A stretch of DNA of 64,000 nt, from NCBI GenBank assembly GCA_022009815.1, contig CP091725.1, positions 1,612,001 through 1,676,000 of the forward strand, in the 5' to 3' direction. The notes beneath the pieces are model-generated. The model searched no databases, had not been told where the DNA came from, and saw only the letters and a list, made by a program, of their open reading frames with translations. Below, one piece after another: positions 35,201 to 43,371 of this stretch (its first letter is position 1; every line of letters starts with the position of its first letter). A program made the translations under genes and the position numbers. This DNA comes from Bacteroidales bacterium (GTDB taxonomy: Bacteria; Bacteroidota; Bacteroidia; Bacteroidales; Muribaculaceae).

Positions 35201-35538
35201 AGATGTACACAACCATCCCTGCAATCGCAACTTACCGTCAGTATGTCGCTGACTCACAATTGTCGCGAGCATACAATGCTTACAACTATTCAACAGAGCG
35301 TATCGCCGACGGCGGATTCGTCCGTCTGAAGGAAATCTCGTTGACTTACGACCTTCCGGAATCGTTCTTGAAGAAGATTCGTTTCTCATCGGCATCGGTT
35401 AAGGTGCAGGCCACCAACCTCTGTCTGCTTTACGCCGACAAGAAGTTGAACGGTCAGGATCCGGAATTCTTCAACACAGGTGGTGTGGCAACTCCTAACC
35501 CGAAGCAGTTCACATTCACTCTTCGTTTCAGCTTGTAG
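32203..35538 (+). CDS. SusC/RagA family TonB-linked outer-membrane transporter
   Basis: A 1111-aa TonB-dependent importer. Signal peptide KKFVMMALMSLLSLSAYA; then a carboxypeptidase-regulatory-like N-terminal domain (VTVTGIVVEAGTNDPVIGAT), the TonB box region (LDEVVVTGMSKVDKR), plug domain (LEGRSAGVSVQNVSG, IRVRGATSIYGASKPLWVVD, LKDGSATSIYGARAMAGVI) and the 22-strand barrel ending KQFTFTLRFSL. ATG 32203 is preferred over an upstream TTG. With the SusD, zinc metallohydrolase and DUF4302 genes behind it, it forms a nutrient-uptake operon; no glycoside hydrolase is present, so the cargo may be peptide or protein-derived rather than glycan. Confidence 0.95.
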   Translation: MRLKKFVMMALMSLLSLSAYADVTVTGIVVEAGTNDPVIGATVVEKGRSSNGVATDVDGAFTLTLPSYDSRIVVTYVGMKAKEVKASSKPLTIVLDSDSQTLDEVVVTGMSKVDKRIFTGATTQISADKAKLDGVSDVSRSLEGRSAGVSVQNVSGTFGTAPKIRVRGATSIYGASKPLWVVDGVVMEDAVEVSADDLSSGDAVTLISSAIAGLNSDDIESFQILKDGSATSIYGARAMAGVIVVTTKKGKAGHTRVSYTGELTTRLKPHYSEFNISNSQEQMGIYREMEQKGWLEFANLAKASTSGVYGKMYQLIASYADGKFGIENTQAARNAYLREAEFRNTDWFDLLFSNAVLQNHSFSIAGGTDKGNFYTSLSVMNDPGWTLSSNVRRYTFNANASYQISPTLKFSVLTSDSYRQQKAPGTLSSSTDAVNGTVNRDFDINPYSYAINASRALDPTEYYTRNYTSFNIFNELDNNYIDINVTDLKFQAELNWKPIKGLDINALGAYRYQSSVQQHYVKDNSNQANAYRAGIDPEDATIRDSNSFLYTDPDDPNALPVSVMPQGGIYYNDTYTVSQYDFRGTATYNKTWNNTHIFNIMGGLEVSSTDRKSIGWEGWGFVYDNGGVPSLDYKLFKQQIEEGHTYYAISPSYRRSFAAFANATYSYKARYVLNGTIRYEGTNKLGMSRNSRWLPTWNVSGAWNAHEEGFFREKVDPRVLSHATARVSYSLTADSGPSSISNATPIYTSGTAWRPSASDQELMLELTTLGNSELTYEKKHEFNFGVDLGFLNNRINASADIYFRNNFDLIGLTYTPGVGGESMKYANVASMKSHGAEVTISTSNLSPELKDWKWSTDLTFSKTKSEITDLQSRSSNIYLVNGAGYALQGYPVRSLFSYQFAGLNEQGLPQVINENGEVATSDVNFQSFDATHLVYEGPTDPTITGGFGNTVSWKNFRLNVFLTYSFGNKIRLDPVFKYSYDDMQALPREFKNRWVTPGDEMYTTIPAIATYRQYVADSQLSRAYNAYNYSTERIADGGFVRLKEISLTYDLPESFLKKIRFSSASVKVQATNLCLLYADKKLNGQDPEFFNTGGVATPNPKQFTFTLRFSL

Positions 35539-35570
35539 GATTGTAAAACAAATTAATAGACAACAGAATT

Positions 35571-37283
35571 ATGAAATTGCAAATTATTATATATAGGTGT
35601 TGCTGGATTGGTATCACTCACATCGTGCAGCGATTTTCTTGATCATCTGCCCGACAACCGTATCGATCCGCAGAATCCGAAGCAATTGCAGTTGATGCTC
35701 GTAGACGGATATGTGAATTACGACTACGCAACAATGTGCGAGTTGAGTTCGGACAACATGGTCGACAACCACGCTCCAGATGCGAATGGTGTGACTTATG
35801 AAGCTACAGGCTCAAATGACCCTATTCTCGACCAGTTCTTCGCATGGGAAGACGCCAACATGTCGAGCAAGCAGGATTCTCCGACAGCTGTATGGCAGGG
35901 ATGCTATCATGCAATCGCCGTAGCCAACCACGCGTTGAAGAAAATAGAGGAGTTCAAGGCTGCCGGCAAGTTTACAACAGGCGAGGACGCCGACCGTTTG
36001 AATGCCGCCTATGGCGAGGCATTGCTCGTCCGCGCTTACCATCACTTCATTCTTGTCAACTTGTTCTCAAAGCAGTATGGCAAGAACAGTGCCACAGACC
36101 AGGGTGTTCCTTACTCGACAGAGCCTGAAGACAAGGTGCAGGTTGCTTACGAGCGCGGTACCGTAGCTCAGGTTTATGACAAGATTGAGGCAGACCTTAT
36201 TGAAGGTTTGAAATACGTAAACGACCAGTACTATTCAGTGCTCCGCTACCACTTCAACACAACGGCAGCCAACGCATTCGCAGCGCGCTTCTATCTTTTC
36301 AAGCGTGACTATGTGAAGGCAGAGCAGTATGCAACAGCCGCTCTCGGCTCAAACCCAGCAGAGAAGATGCGTAAGGATTATTGGTCAACATCGTTCACAT
36401 CGTTGGACTCCGACGCTACAACATTCTACTCATCGTCGTCGTCGTCCAACTTCTTGTTGATCCCGACCAACTCAATCGCATTTATCTCAATGTGTAACAA
36501 CTACTACGCTGCCGGTGCACGCTATGCATGCAACCGCGGCGCGGCAACCTCCACCCTTTATGGTTATGGACCATGTTGGAACACCAACTTCCTGCCTACA
36601 ATGGCTCAGCACCTTTACGTGAACCACAAGCAGGAGTATGGCTTGTGGCCGTCATGGATGAAAATGTTGTTTAAGTATACCGACAAGGTAGCCGGCATTG
36701 GTTTTCCTAAGCGTATCCGCGCAGAGTTTACCGGCGAGGAGACATTGTTGACACGTGCCGAGGCTCGCATCTTCATGGGTAAGATCGATGAAGCAGTCAA
36801 CGACTTGAACATTTGGGCACAGTCGCACGACACAGATGCCTCACACCCGTTGACGCAGCTGACTTCTAAAGTCATCAAAAATTGGTATAAAAAGGAGAAT
36901 GCTACAAGCAATGGCCAGGATCCACGAGCTTACATCCTTCAGGATCTCAATATTGAGCAAGTGTGCGAACCGGCACCGGGCAACACGTCGTATACGCTTG
37001 ACGACAACAAGTTGCCTTATCTCTGGTGTGTGCTTCACTTCCGTCGCATCGACCAAGTGTTTACAGGAACCCGTTGGTTCGACATCAAGCGTTTCGGCAT
37101 CGAGATTACCCACCAGATTGGCCGTACACGTACAGAAGTGTTGAAGCTTGACGACGACCGTCGCGCCTTCCAGATTCCAACCGAGGCAATCCAGGCGGGT
37201 CTGACCCGACACCGCGTGCGGTAAAGGGCATAACTGAGTCGGCAATGACGAAGGCAAATCTTAACTTGTCAATTGTAAGATAA
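35571..37283 (+). CDS. SusD/RagB family nutrient-binding lipoprotein (two frameshifts)
   Basis: The surface lid that partners SusC. The lipobox is GLVSLTSC and the mature protein starts CSDFLDHLPDNRIDP, standard for SusD. TPR-like helices follow (ANHALKKIEEFKAAGK, AYGEALLVRAYHHFILVNLF), with RAEARIFMGKIDEAVNDLN in the C-terminal part. The signal peptide start (ATG 35571) is out of frame with the body because a TA-repeat stretch near 35590-35595 is two bases short; near 37208 a C run is one short, after which TPRAVKGITESAMTKANLNL reads to TAA 37281-37283. Repaired length about 571 aa. Confidence 0.9.
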
Positions 37284-37311
37284 ACATAATCAATTAAATT
37301 ATCAGACAATC

Positions 37312-38277
37312 ATGAATTTCAAAAAATATATTTATATAGCAGCTGTTGCTCTCGGAATGGGTGTGACGTTTGCGGCATGCTCCGACGATGATCTCGATCC
37401 GAACAGCATCTTCGACGACAGCGAAGGTCAGCTTGACCCTACATCGCCGACTTATCAGCTCGACAAGTTCTGCGACGACAGCCTCCGCGTGCCTTACAAC
37501 TGCGCGTTGACTTACCGCATGAAGGACGTGATGACCGACAAGAGCTACAACTTGGTTCCAGCCAAGTATGAGAACTCTGTTGATTTGGCAGTGCTTTGCA
37601 AGTACTATTGGTTCGACGTGTACTACAACGTTGTTCCGGATAAGGACTTCTTGAAGAAATACGGACCCCGCATTCTTCACTTCATCGGTTCGTCGGCAGT
37701 CAACCCCGCCAACCACACAGAGGTGCTCGGTTTGGCAGAGAGCGGAATCAAGATTTCTCTCTACAAACTTAATGCGATGAACTTGAACAGCATCAAGGAT
37801 CTCAACGACCGTTATTTCCACACAATGCACCACGAGTTCGCCCACGTGCTTCACCAGACCAAGACCTATCCAAAGGAATTCGACCAGTTGTCAAACGGTC
37901 ACTATGACGTTCTTGGATGGCAGGACCGCAATGCAGCTGAAGTTGCTTCGCTCGGCTTCACCACACCTTATGCAAGCAGCCAGCCACGTGAGGACTTTGC
38001 AGAGACCATCTCAAACTACATCACAATGACTGATGCTGAATGGGCGGCTCTTGAGAAATTGGCGGCATCCAACTATCAGGGCAAGGACGACGGCGTAGAC
38101 GGTTTGGCAATTCTGACACAGAAGGTGGAAATTGCGCGCAACTGGCTTCGCGATTCTTGGGGAACTGACCTTGACAAACTCCGCAACGAGGTTCAGACTC
38201 GCCAGAACGCTTACAGCATCGACTTGTTGAAAGAGTTGAGAAAGCAGGTTTACGACATTCCAGTTCCTGGAAAATAA
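37312..38277 (+). CDS. Substrate import-associated zinc metallohydrolase lipoprotein
   Basis: A 321-aa lipoprotein: signal YIAAVALGMGVTFAAC with lipidation at Cys23. A gluzincin-type zinc motif, HHEFAHVLHQTK (HExxH), occurs near residue 180, with a second-half Glu/His-rich helix that could supply the third ligand (EDFAETISNYI). The family (known from SusC/SusD operons as import-associated zinc metallohydrolase) fits the position directly after susD. It probably hydrolyses the imported substrate at the cell surface; peptidase activity is likely but not shown. Confidence 0.88.
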   Translation: MNFKKYIYIAAVALGMGVTFAACSDDDLDPNSIFDDSEGQLDPTSPTYQLDKFCDDSLRVPYNCALTYRMKDVMTDKSYNLVPAKYENSVDLAVLCKYYWFDVYYNVVPDKDFLKKYGPRILHFIGSSAVNPANHTEVLGLAESGIKISLYKLNAMNLNSIKDLNDRYFHTMHHEFAHVLHQTKTYPKEFDQLSNGHYDVLGWQDRNAAEVASLGFTTPYASSQPREDFAETISNYITMTDAEWAALEKLAASNYQGKDDGVDGLAILTQKVEIARNWLRDSWGTDLDKLRNEVQTRQNAYSIDLLKELRKQVYDIPVPGK

Positions 38278-38319
38278 GGAAAAAAACAGGTGTAACCAAT
38301 AAAAACAATGCAAAGAATT

Positions 38320-39651
38320 ATGAAAAAAACAATTGCTATATTATTAAGCGTTTCCTGCCTGTTTGGTCTTAACTCGTGCTTCAAGACCGAGGAAGACATC
38401 TTTGACCAGTCTCCGGCACAGCGCTTGAACAAGTTGACAAGCGACTACCGCGAGGTGCTCTCTGGCTCAGAGAACGGCTGGGTGCTTCAATATTTCGCAT
38501 CGGAAACCGAGCAAGGTTATCCGTTTGTGATGAAGTTTGACAAAAGCGGTAAGGTGACAATCGCCGGCAACAACAGCGTGTCGACCGGTGGTGTATATAA
38601 AGAGGAGTCATCGACTTACGATTTCGTACAGGATATGTCGGTTGTGTTGACTTTCGACACATACAATGAAATCTTCCACGAATTTTCTTCTCCACAAACC
38701 GACGGCGTGGGCCATGGCGGCGACTATGAGTTCCAAATGAAGGGCATGAGCGCCGACAAGGACACCATCTACGTTATGGGTAAGAAGTCGGGCATCGACA
38801 TGCGCCTCGTGCGCTTCCCGATGGGTGCGCAATATACCGACGCCGCTGGCGCGACAAAGACTGTCGACAGCTGGGCTGACTATTTCAAGGCTATCGAAGC
38901 CAACACAGCACGCTTGTTCAACAGCAAAATCTCAGGCTATACGCTCTCTTCGGGCGATGAGACGTTTGACGTTGACGGCCTCGGCGAGGGAGTCATGGCG
39001 CTTACTCCGGTAGGCTTGTCGGAAATCGAGGCGGCATCCCGCACTTACTATCGCGGTATCATCGTAAATCTTGACAACACTGTCCGCTTGTCGTCGCCAT
39101 TCGAGGGCGAGAATGGTAAGTTCAGCGTTCAGGATTTGGCAATCGATGCGACAAACACCAAGATGACGTCGCCTGACGGCACAGTGACGCTCAATGCGCC
39201 TACTGTAGAGCAGCTCTTCAAGATGGCAGGCGCAAGCTGGATGATTGACCCAGAGACAATGACCGCAAAGACGAAAACGCTCTACGATGCGGCTGTTGAA
39301 GGCGCTGCAACCAAGAAGCGTACAGTGGAGTTCGGTTATCAGTATGACTCAAAGACTGGAAAAATCTGTATGGTAGTCAAATTGCTTCAGGCTGGCACAA
39401 CCAAGGCATCTGTGGCATTGTTCTATCTCGACGCTACAGTGGCAAGCGACGGAACATTGACATATACAGCCGATGGCTCGGGTGACCGCAATGCGCAGTC
39501 GTACAGCAAGAATGTGCCTGGACTGCTTGATTTTGTCAAAGGTATGGCTGGAAGTTATGGCGTTACAGCAGAGACTCCGTTCTCTCCGGCGCAGATGAAG
39601 TTCGTGAATAAAGCTGACGGCAACGACACTTTTACAGCAAAATTGAACTAA
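38320..39651 (+). CDS. DUF4302 family lipoprotein
   Basis: A 443-aa lipoprotein: ILLSVSCLFGLNSC gives the lipobox. The mature N-terminus CFKTEEDIFDQSPAQRLN and GSENGWVLQYFASETEQGY are characteristic of DUF4302, a Bacteroidetes family found in SusC/SusD operons with the zinc metallohydrolase. Rich in beta strands; no catalytic motif seen. Probably a surface-exposed accessory binding protein. ATG 38320 gives the cleanest signal peptide; an in-frame ATG at 38308 is possible. Last gene of the operon, followed by a terminator. Confidence 0.85.
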   Translation: MKKTIAILLSVSCLFGLNSCFKTEEDIFDQSPAQRLNKLTSDYREVLSGSENGWVLQYFASETEQGYPFVMKFDKSGKVTIAGNNSVSTGGVYKEESSTYDFVQDMSVVLTFDTYNEIFHEFSSPQTDGVGHGGDYEFQMKGMSADKDTIYVMGKKSGIDMRLVRFPMGAQYTDAAGATKTVDSWADYFKAIEANTARLFNSKISGYTLSSGDETFDVDGLGEGVMALTPVGLSEIEAASRTYYRGIIVNLDNTVRLSSPFEGENGKFSVQDLAIDATNTKMTSPDGTVTLNAPTVEQLFKMAGASWMIDPETMTAKTKTLYDAAVEGAATKKRTVEFGYQYDSKTGKICMVVKLLQAGTTKASVALFYLDATVASDGTLTYTADGSGDRNAQSYSKNVPGLLDFVKGMAGSYGVTAETPFSPAQMKFVNKADGNDTFTAKLN

Positions 39652-39675
39652 GAAAGTCAAAATCCAAATCTAAAC

Positions 39676-39714
39676 AGTTTCCGGCTGCGGTTTCGCAGTC
39701 GGAAACTTTGTTTT
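39676..39714 (+). terminator. Rho-independent terminator after the SusC operon
   Basis: AGTTTCCG...CTGCG pairs with CGCAG...CGGAAACT, TTTG/T-rich tail GTTTTT. Confidence 0.8.
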
Positions 39715-39757
39715 TGGGGGACTTCCAGTCTGGAGAGCGTTGGCTTCTGTGTGTTTA

Positions 39758-39857
39758 TACAACCGCTCTTCGGCGGTAGCAATGTGCGCACATGGCGTCA
39801 CGGGGTAGGCAAGCCAACCCCGTGCTAACGTATATAACCGCTCTTCGGCGGTTTTTT
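39758..39857 (+). repeat. Structured repeat, subtype A
   Basis: Full copy: left CCGCTCTTCGGCGG hairpin, central CACGGGG...CCCCGTG hairpin, right hairpin with a six-T tail. First unit of the second array. Confidence 0.9.
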
Positions 39858-39934
39858 GGATGGCGATGCACCGTGCCGTTGGCGCATACCGATGTGGGGT
39901 GGTTTTTTTGCGATAGCGATCAGAAGGCGAAGGC

Positions 39935-40036
39935 AACCGCCGAAGGACGGTTGTATAATCATAGCCCCAGGTTGGCTTGCCTACCTGGGGTCGGTCGAGG
40001 AATAATAATCTACCGCCGAAGAGCGGTTGTATAAAA
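39935..40036 (-). repeat. Structured repeat, subtype C
   Basis: Full copy in opposite orientation to subtype A: CCGCCGAAGGACGG, then central stem CCCCAG...CTGGGG around GTTGGCTTGCCTAC, then ACCGCCGAAGAGCGGT and TTGTATAAAA. An 80-base spacer (GCGATGCACCG...GATGTGGGG...) separates it from the preceding A unit. Confidence 0.9.
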
Positions 40037-40050
40037 CGAGGATTATAATT

Positions 40051-40135
40051 TAGGCGGTATATGTGTGCGCTCATGGTGTCACGGGGTAGGCGAGCAACCC
40101 CGTGCTAACATATATAACCGCACTTCGGCGGTTTT
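40051..40135 (+). repeat. Structured repeat, subtype A, left-truncated
   Basis: The left hairpin is reduced to GGCGGTA. The central hairpin has a two-base shorter loop (GGCGAGCAACC). The right hairpin carries CCGCACTTCGGCGG, the A variant of the loop. Confidence 0.85.
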
Positions 40136-40288
40136 CATTCGGTGCCTCATGGATAGTAGCGCATCTTCGAAGCGCATACCCATAGCGGGACTATACCCCA
40201 TGCGCCCTTCGCTGTACGCGTCGTGCGAATGGGGTTATTAGGAGTAACGCGCCGCTGGCGCGAGTGCATGCGCCTTGTTGTGTGTTTA
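40136..40288. repeat. Second spacer type of the repeat arrays
   Basis: About 150 bases (GGTGCCTCATGGATAGTAGC ... GCATGCGCCTTGTTGTGTG) that recur almost unchanged at 42921-43075 between a truncated A unit and a full A unit. It contains small palindromes (GCGCATCTTCGAAGCGC, GCGCCGCTGGCGC). No coding capacity. Confidence 0.8.
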
Positions 40289-40387
40289 TACAACCGCTCT
40301 TCGGCGGTAGCAATGTGCGCTCATAGGGTCACGGGGTAGGCAAGCCAACCCCGTGCTAACATATGAAACCGCTCTTCGGCGGTTTTT
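40289..40387 (+). repeat. Structured repeat, subtype A
   Basis: Full copy, right junction ATATGAAACCGCTC as in the copy at 2751. Confidence 0.9.
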
Positions 40388-40425
40388 GGGGTTGGCGATG
40401 GGGATGGCGATCAGAAGGCGAAGGC

Positions 40426-40527
40426 AACCGCCGAAGGACGGTTGTATAATCATAGCCCCAGGTTGGCTTGCCTACCTGGGGTCAGTCGAGGAATAATAAT
40501 CTACCGCCGAAGAGCGGTTGTATAAAA
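40426..40527 (-). repeat. Structured repeat, subtype C
   Basis: Full copy, almost identical to the one at 39935; the spacer before it is shortened to about 38 bases. Confidence 0.9.
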
Positions 40528-40540
40528 CAATGAATATAAT

Positions 40541-40625
40541 TTAGGCGGTAGATGCGAATGCGTCGGCGTCACGGGGTAGGCGAGCAACCCCGTGCTAACA
40601 TATATAACCGCTCTTCGGCGGTTTT
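40541..40625 (+). repeat. Structured repeat, subtype A, left-truncated
   Basis: Same truncated form as 40051-40135, with a diverged linker (GATGCGAATGCGTCGGCG). Last unit of the second array. Confidence 0.85.
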
Positions 40626-40743
40626 AATTCGGTGACACCGCAGAAAAATGACAATTTTATGGCAAAAATGGGAAAAAGCTGTTTTTTATTCGCAAAAAAT
40701 GATTATTTGATAGAATTTACTTCCATATTTTCTTTGAAATGAT

Positions 40744-40751
40744 TATTTTTG
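40744..40751 (+). promoter_or_regulatory. Putative -7 element of the first T9SS-sorted gene
   Basis: TATTTTTG fits TAnnTTTG, 29 bases before ATG 40781; no convincing -33 box. Confidence 0.5.
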
Positions 40752-40780
40752 CAGCATAAATTTACTAATTATATATTTAT

Positions 40781-42467
40781 ATGAAAAAAACATTACTCCT
40801 TGCGTTGGGTCTCGGCACAGCCTTGGCAGCCAGCGCAGCATCTCCAAACTATTTGCAGGAGGTAAAATCTAATTGCGCAGATGTCAACAGACAAAAGGTA
40901 GACATGACAGTTCACACATCGGCACCTGTTGCTATGAAGTTGAAAAATGTCAACGATGTTGCTACAGAGTCGCTAATCGTTACGAAGGGCGAAGCTGCAA
41001 CGAAATGCCCATGGTATTACCAAGTGGGTCTTTTCTTTGAGGGGGCTGACGCAGAATATCAAGGCTATGTAATGCCGACGTTCGCTTGTCCTCCTTTTGC
41101 GGAAGTGTCTTATCTGAACGCTTCGGGAAAAGCAACTTCATTGTGGACATACGGTGTCGGCGACAAGTCGAATGCCGGTGGTGAGACCTACACTTCAACC
41201 GACAAGAACTTGACTGTAAGCTATCCGATGACTTACTCTTCAGCACCTATCCTTAAGGTGGCTGATGGCCAGACATGGCAGCCTTATGGCATTTCTGAAA
41301 AGTCAGGAAATATATCCGGTTTGGTTAACTCAGTAGGCGTTCCTCCTTCGTTGTCAGTGCAGCACTTCGGCGGCAACTGGACACCAAAGATGACAGATGG
41401 AAGATTCGCTTTCGGCAGCAACTGCTTGGTGGAGGGTGTTGATGGCTTCGGAATCTTGTTTGAGGAGCCTGCCGTTCCTTACTATGTAGAGTCAGCCCGT
41501 ATGATTATGAAAGGTGTAAGCCTTAAAAATGGTGCAGAGTTGACACTCAATGTGTATAAAGTCAACGATGACGGAACACTTGGCGATAAATTGGCTGTCG
41601 GCAAGGCTGGCGCTGATGATGTGAAACTTCTGTCTAGTGCTAGTGGCCTTTATGGTGTTACATTCAAATTCTTCGAGGAAGACGAGTTGGGTGGTTTGAG
41701 CAAGGTGGCTATCTATCCGGAGACAGCTCTGTTCTACGCCTTTACAGACTTTAAGGGCAACAGCAACATCTCGTTTGAGTCTATGTGTTTTAACTGGCCT
41801 TATGTCGATGACAAAGGCGAGATTCCAGCATCTTATCCGGCGGAAGTGGGCTACTTCTTGCTTGGAGACAAAATGGCTCCATTCTCGGCAGTGCTTGACG
41901 CATGTACAGCTCCGGTATTGTTTGTCGACGCTTTGATGGGCAATCTGGACTTTGACAAACTCAAATCACTTTGCTGACAATGGTGGCTCTTTGGATGTTG
42001 CAGTAGAGACCAATTTGATTATGTTTAACGACTATGCAACAAAACCTGTAGATTATTATGCAGTGGAGAACGAGATCCCTGACTGGTTGGAGATTTCAGT
42101 GTCTTATGATGCAACAAAAGGCACAGTGTTCAACTTTAAGGCAGATCCTCTTCCAGAGGGCGTTTCTGGTCGTCGTGCCGATGTTAGCTTCACAACTGTG
42201 ATTGGTGGCCGTGAGGTGTTTGTTGCAACTCAGGGCGAAGCATCAGTGGCTGGCGTAGAGGCAACCAATTCGAAGGTGTCGGTTGTAGACGGCAACTTCG
42301 TTGTTGAGAGCGACAATGCAACATCTGTAGCAGTTTACAACCTCGCAGGTCAGAAAGTAGCGGAGGCTGCATTCGCAGGCAAGGCAACAGTTCCAGCCGC
42401 CGATCTTGCAAAAGGCGTGTATGTTGTTAAATTCAACGATAACACAGTAGTTAAGGTAGCCAAATAA
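40781..42467 (+). CDS. Secreted protein with T9SS type A sorting domain (one frameshift)
   Basis: About 561 aa when joined. Signal peptide LLLALGLGTALAASAA. The body has beta-rich repeats with no enzyme motif I recognise (SARMIMKGVSLKNGAELTLN is paralogous to a segment of the next protein). The C-terminal 75 residues form a type A Por sorting tail: VAVYNLAGQKVAEAAFAG, then LAKGVYVVKFNDNTVVKVAK. It is therefore predicted to be exported by the type IX secretion system and attached to the surface. The frame changes near 41958-41962. A terminator follows at 42517. Repeat arrays lie on both sides. Confidence 0.82.
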
Positions 42468-42516
42468 TAGGCTCCTTAAGTAGCACTGTTCTGCCAGTGA
42501 TGGCGGAGCAATATTG

Positions 42517-42551
42517 AAGCCCGGCAGTGATGCCGGGCTTCGCTTGTTTTT
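42517..42551 (+). terminator. Rho-independent terminator after the first T9SS-sorted gene
   Basis: Perfect 10-bp stem AAGCCCGGCA/TGCCGGGCTT with GTGA loop, then CGCTTGTTTTT. Confidence 0.9.
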
Positions 42552-42576
42552 GCAGAGTCATAGGAGAGGGCGTTTA

Positions 42577-42676
42577 TACAACCGCACTTCGGCGGTAGCG
42601 GTGTGCGCTCATGACGTCACGGGGTAGGCAAGCCAACCCCGTGCTAACATATACAACCGCACTTCGGCGGTTTTTT
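42577..42676 (+). repeat. Structured repeat, subtype A
   Basis: Full copy with both outer hairpins in the CCGCACTTCGGCGG form. It is followed by a run of 12 G's (42677-42688). Confidence 0.9.
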
Positions 42677-42718
42677 GGGGGGGGGGGGCGATGGTGATGG
42701 CAATCAGAAGGTGAAGGC

Positions 42719-42820
42719 AACCGCCGAAGGGTGGTTGTATAATCATAGCCCCAGGTTGGCTTGCCTACCTGGGGTCAGTCGAGGAATAATAATCTACCGC
42801 CGAAGAGCGGTTGTATAAAA
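42719..42820 (-). repeat. Structured repeat, subtype C
   Basis: Full copy; the left hairpin is CCGCCGAAGGGTGG, otherwise as at 39935. Confidence 0.9.
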
Positions 42821-42833
42821 CGAGGATTATAAT

Positions 42834-42920
42834 TTAGGCGGTATATGTGTGCGCACATGGCGTCACGGGGTAGGCATGCCAACCCCGTGCTAACGTATAC
42901 AACCGCACTTCGGCGGTTTT
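42834..42920 (+). repeat. Structured repeat, subtype A, left-truncated
   Basis: As 40051-40135 but with the full-length central loop (GTAGGCATGCCAAC). Confidence 0.85.
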
Positions 42921-43075
42921 CCTTCGGCGCCTCATAGATGGTAGCGCATCTTCGAAGCGCATCACCCATAGCTGGACTATGTCCCCATGCGCCCTCCGCT
43001 GGACGCGTCGTGCGAATGGGGTTATGGGGAGTAACGCGCCTCTGGCGCGAGTGCATGCGCCTTGTTGTGTGTTTA
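42921..43075. repeat. Second spacer type of the repeat arrays (copy 2)
   Basis: Near-identical to 40136-40288, in the same position relative to its flanking A units, so the array was duplicated as a block. Confidence 0.8.
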
Positions 43076-43174
43076 TACAACCGCTCTTCGGCGGTAGCAA
43101 TGTGTGCTCATAGTGTCACGGGGTAGGCAAGCCAACCCCGTGCTAACGTATATAACCGCTCTTCGGCGGTTTTT
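43076..43174 (+). repeat. Structured repeat, subtype A
   Basis: Full copy, followed by part of the first spacer type (to about 43226) and then unique sequence. Confidence 0.9.
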
Positions 43175-43311
43175 GGGGCGGTGGCGATGCACCGCGCCAT
43201 AGCGCATGCCGATGTGGGGCGGTTTTCCTGCTTGTGGGGATTGCGTATGGTTGTAAAAAACATACAGAATGTTAAAAGTGAGGTTAAAGAGTGATTTAAG
43301 TGCTAAAATAC

Positions 43312-43342
43312 TTGCAAAATGAAAGCAAATAGGTTAGATTTG
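43312..43342 (+). promoter_or_regulatory. Promoter of the second T9SS-sorted gene
   Basis: TTG 43312-43314, 20 bases, TAGATTTG 43335-43342; ATG 43372. Confidence 0.75.
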
Positions 43343-43371
43343 CAACGAAATTCATAAAATACATATAGGTT

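Noticed and set aside
42677..42688. Run of 12 G's as a phase-variable tract
   Set aside because: It lies in a repeat-array spacer, not in a gene or promoter, and G runs are error-prone in this assembly.
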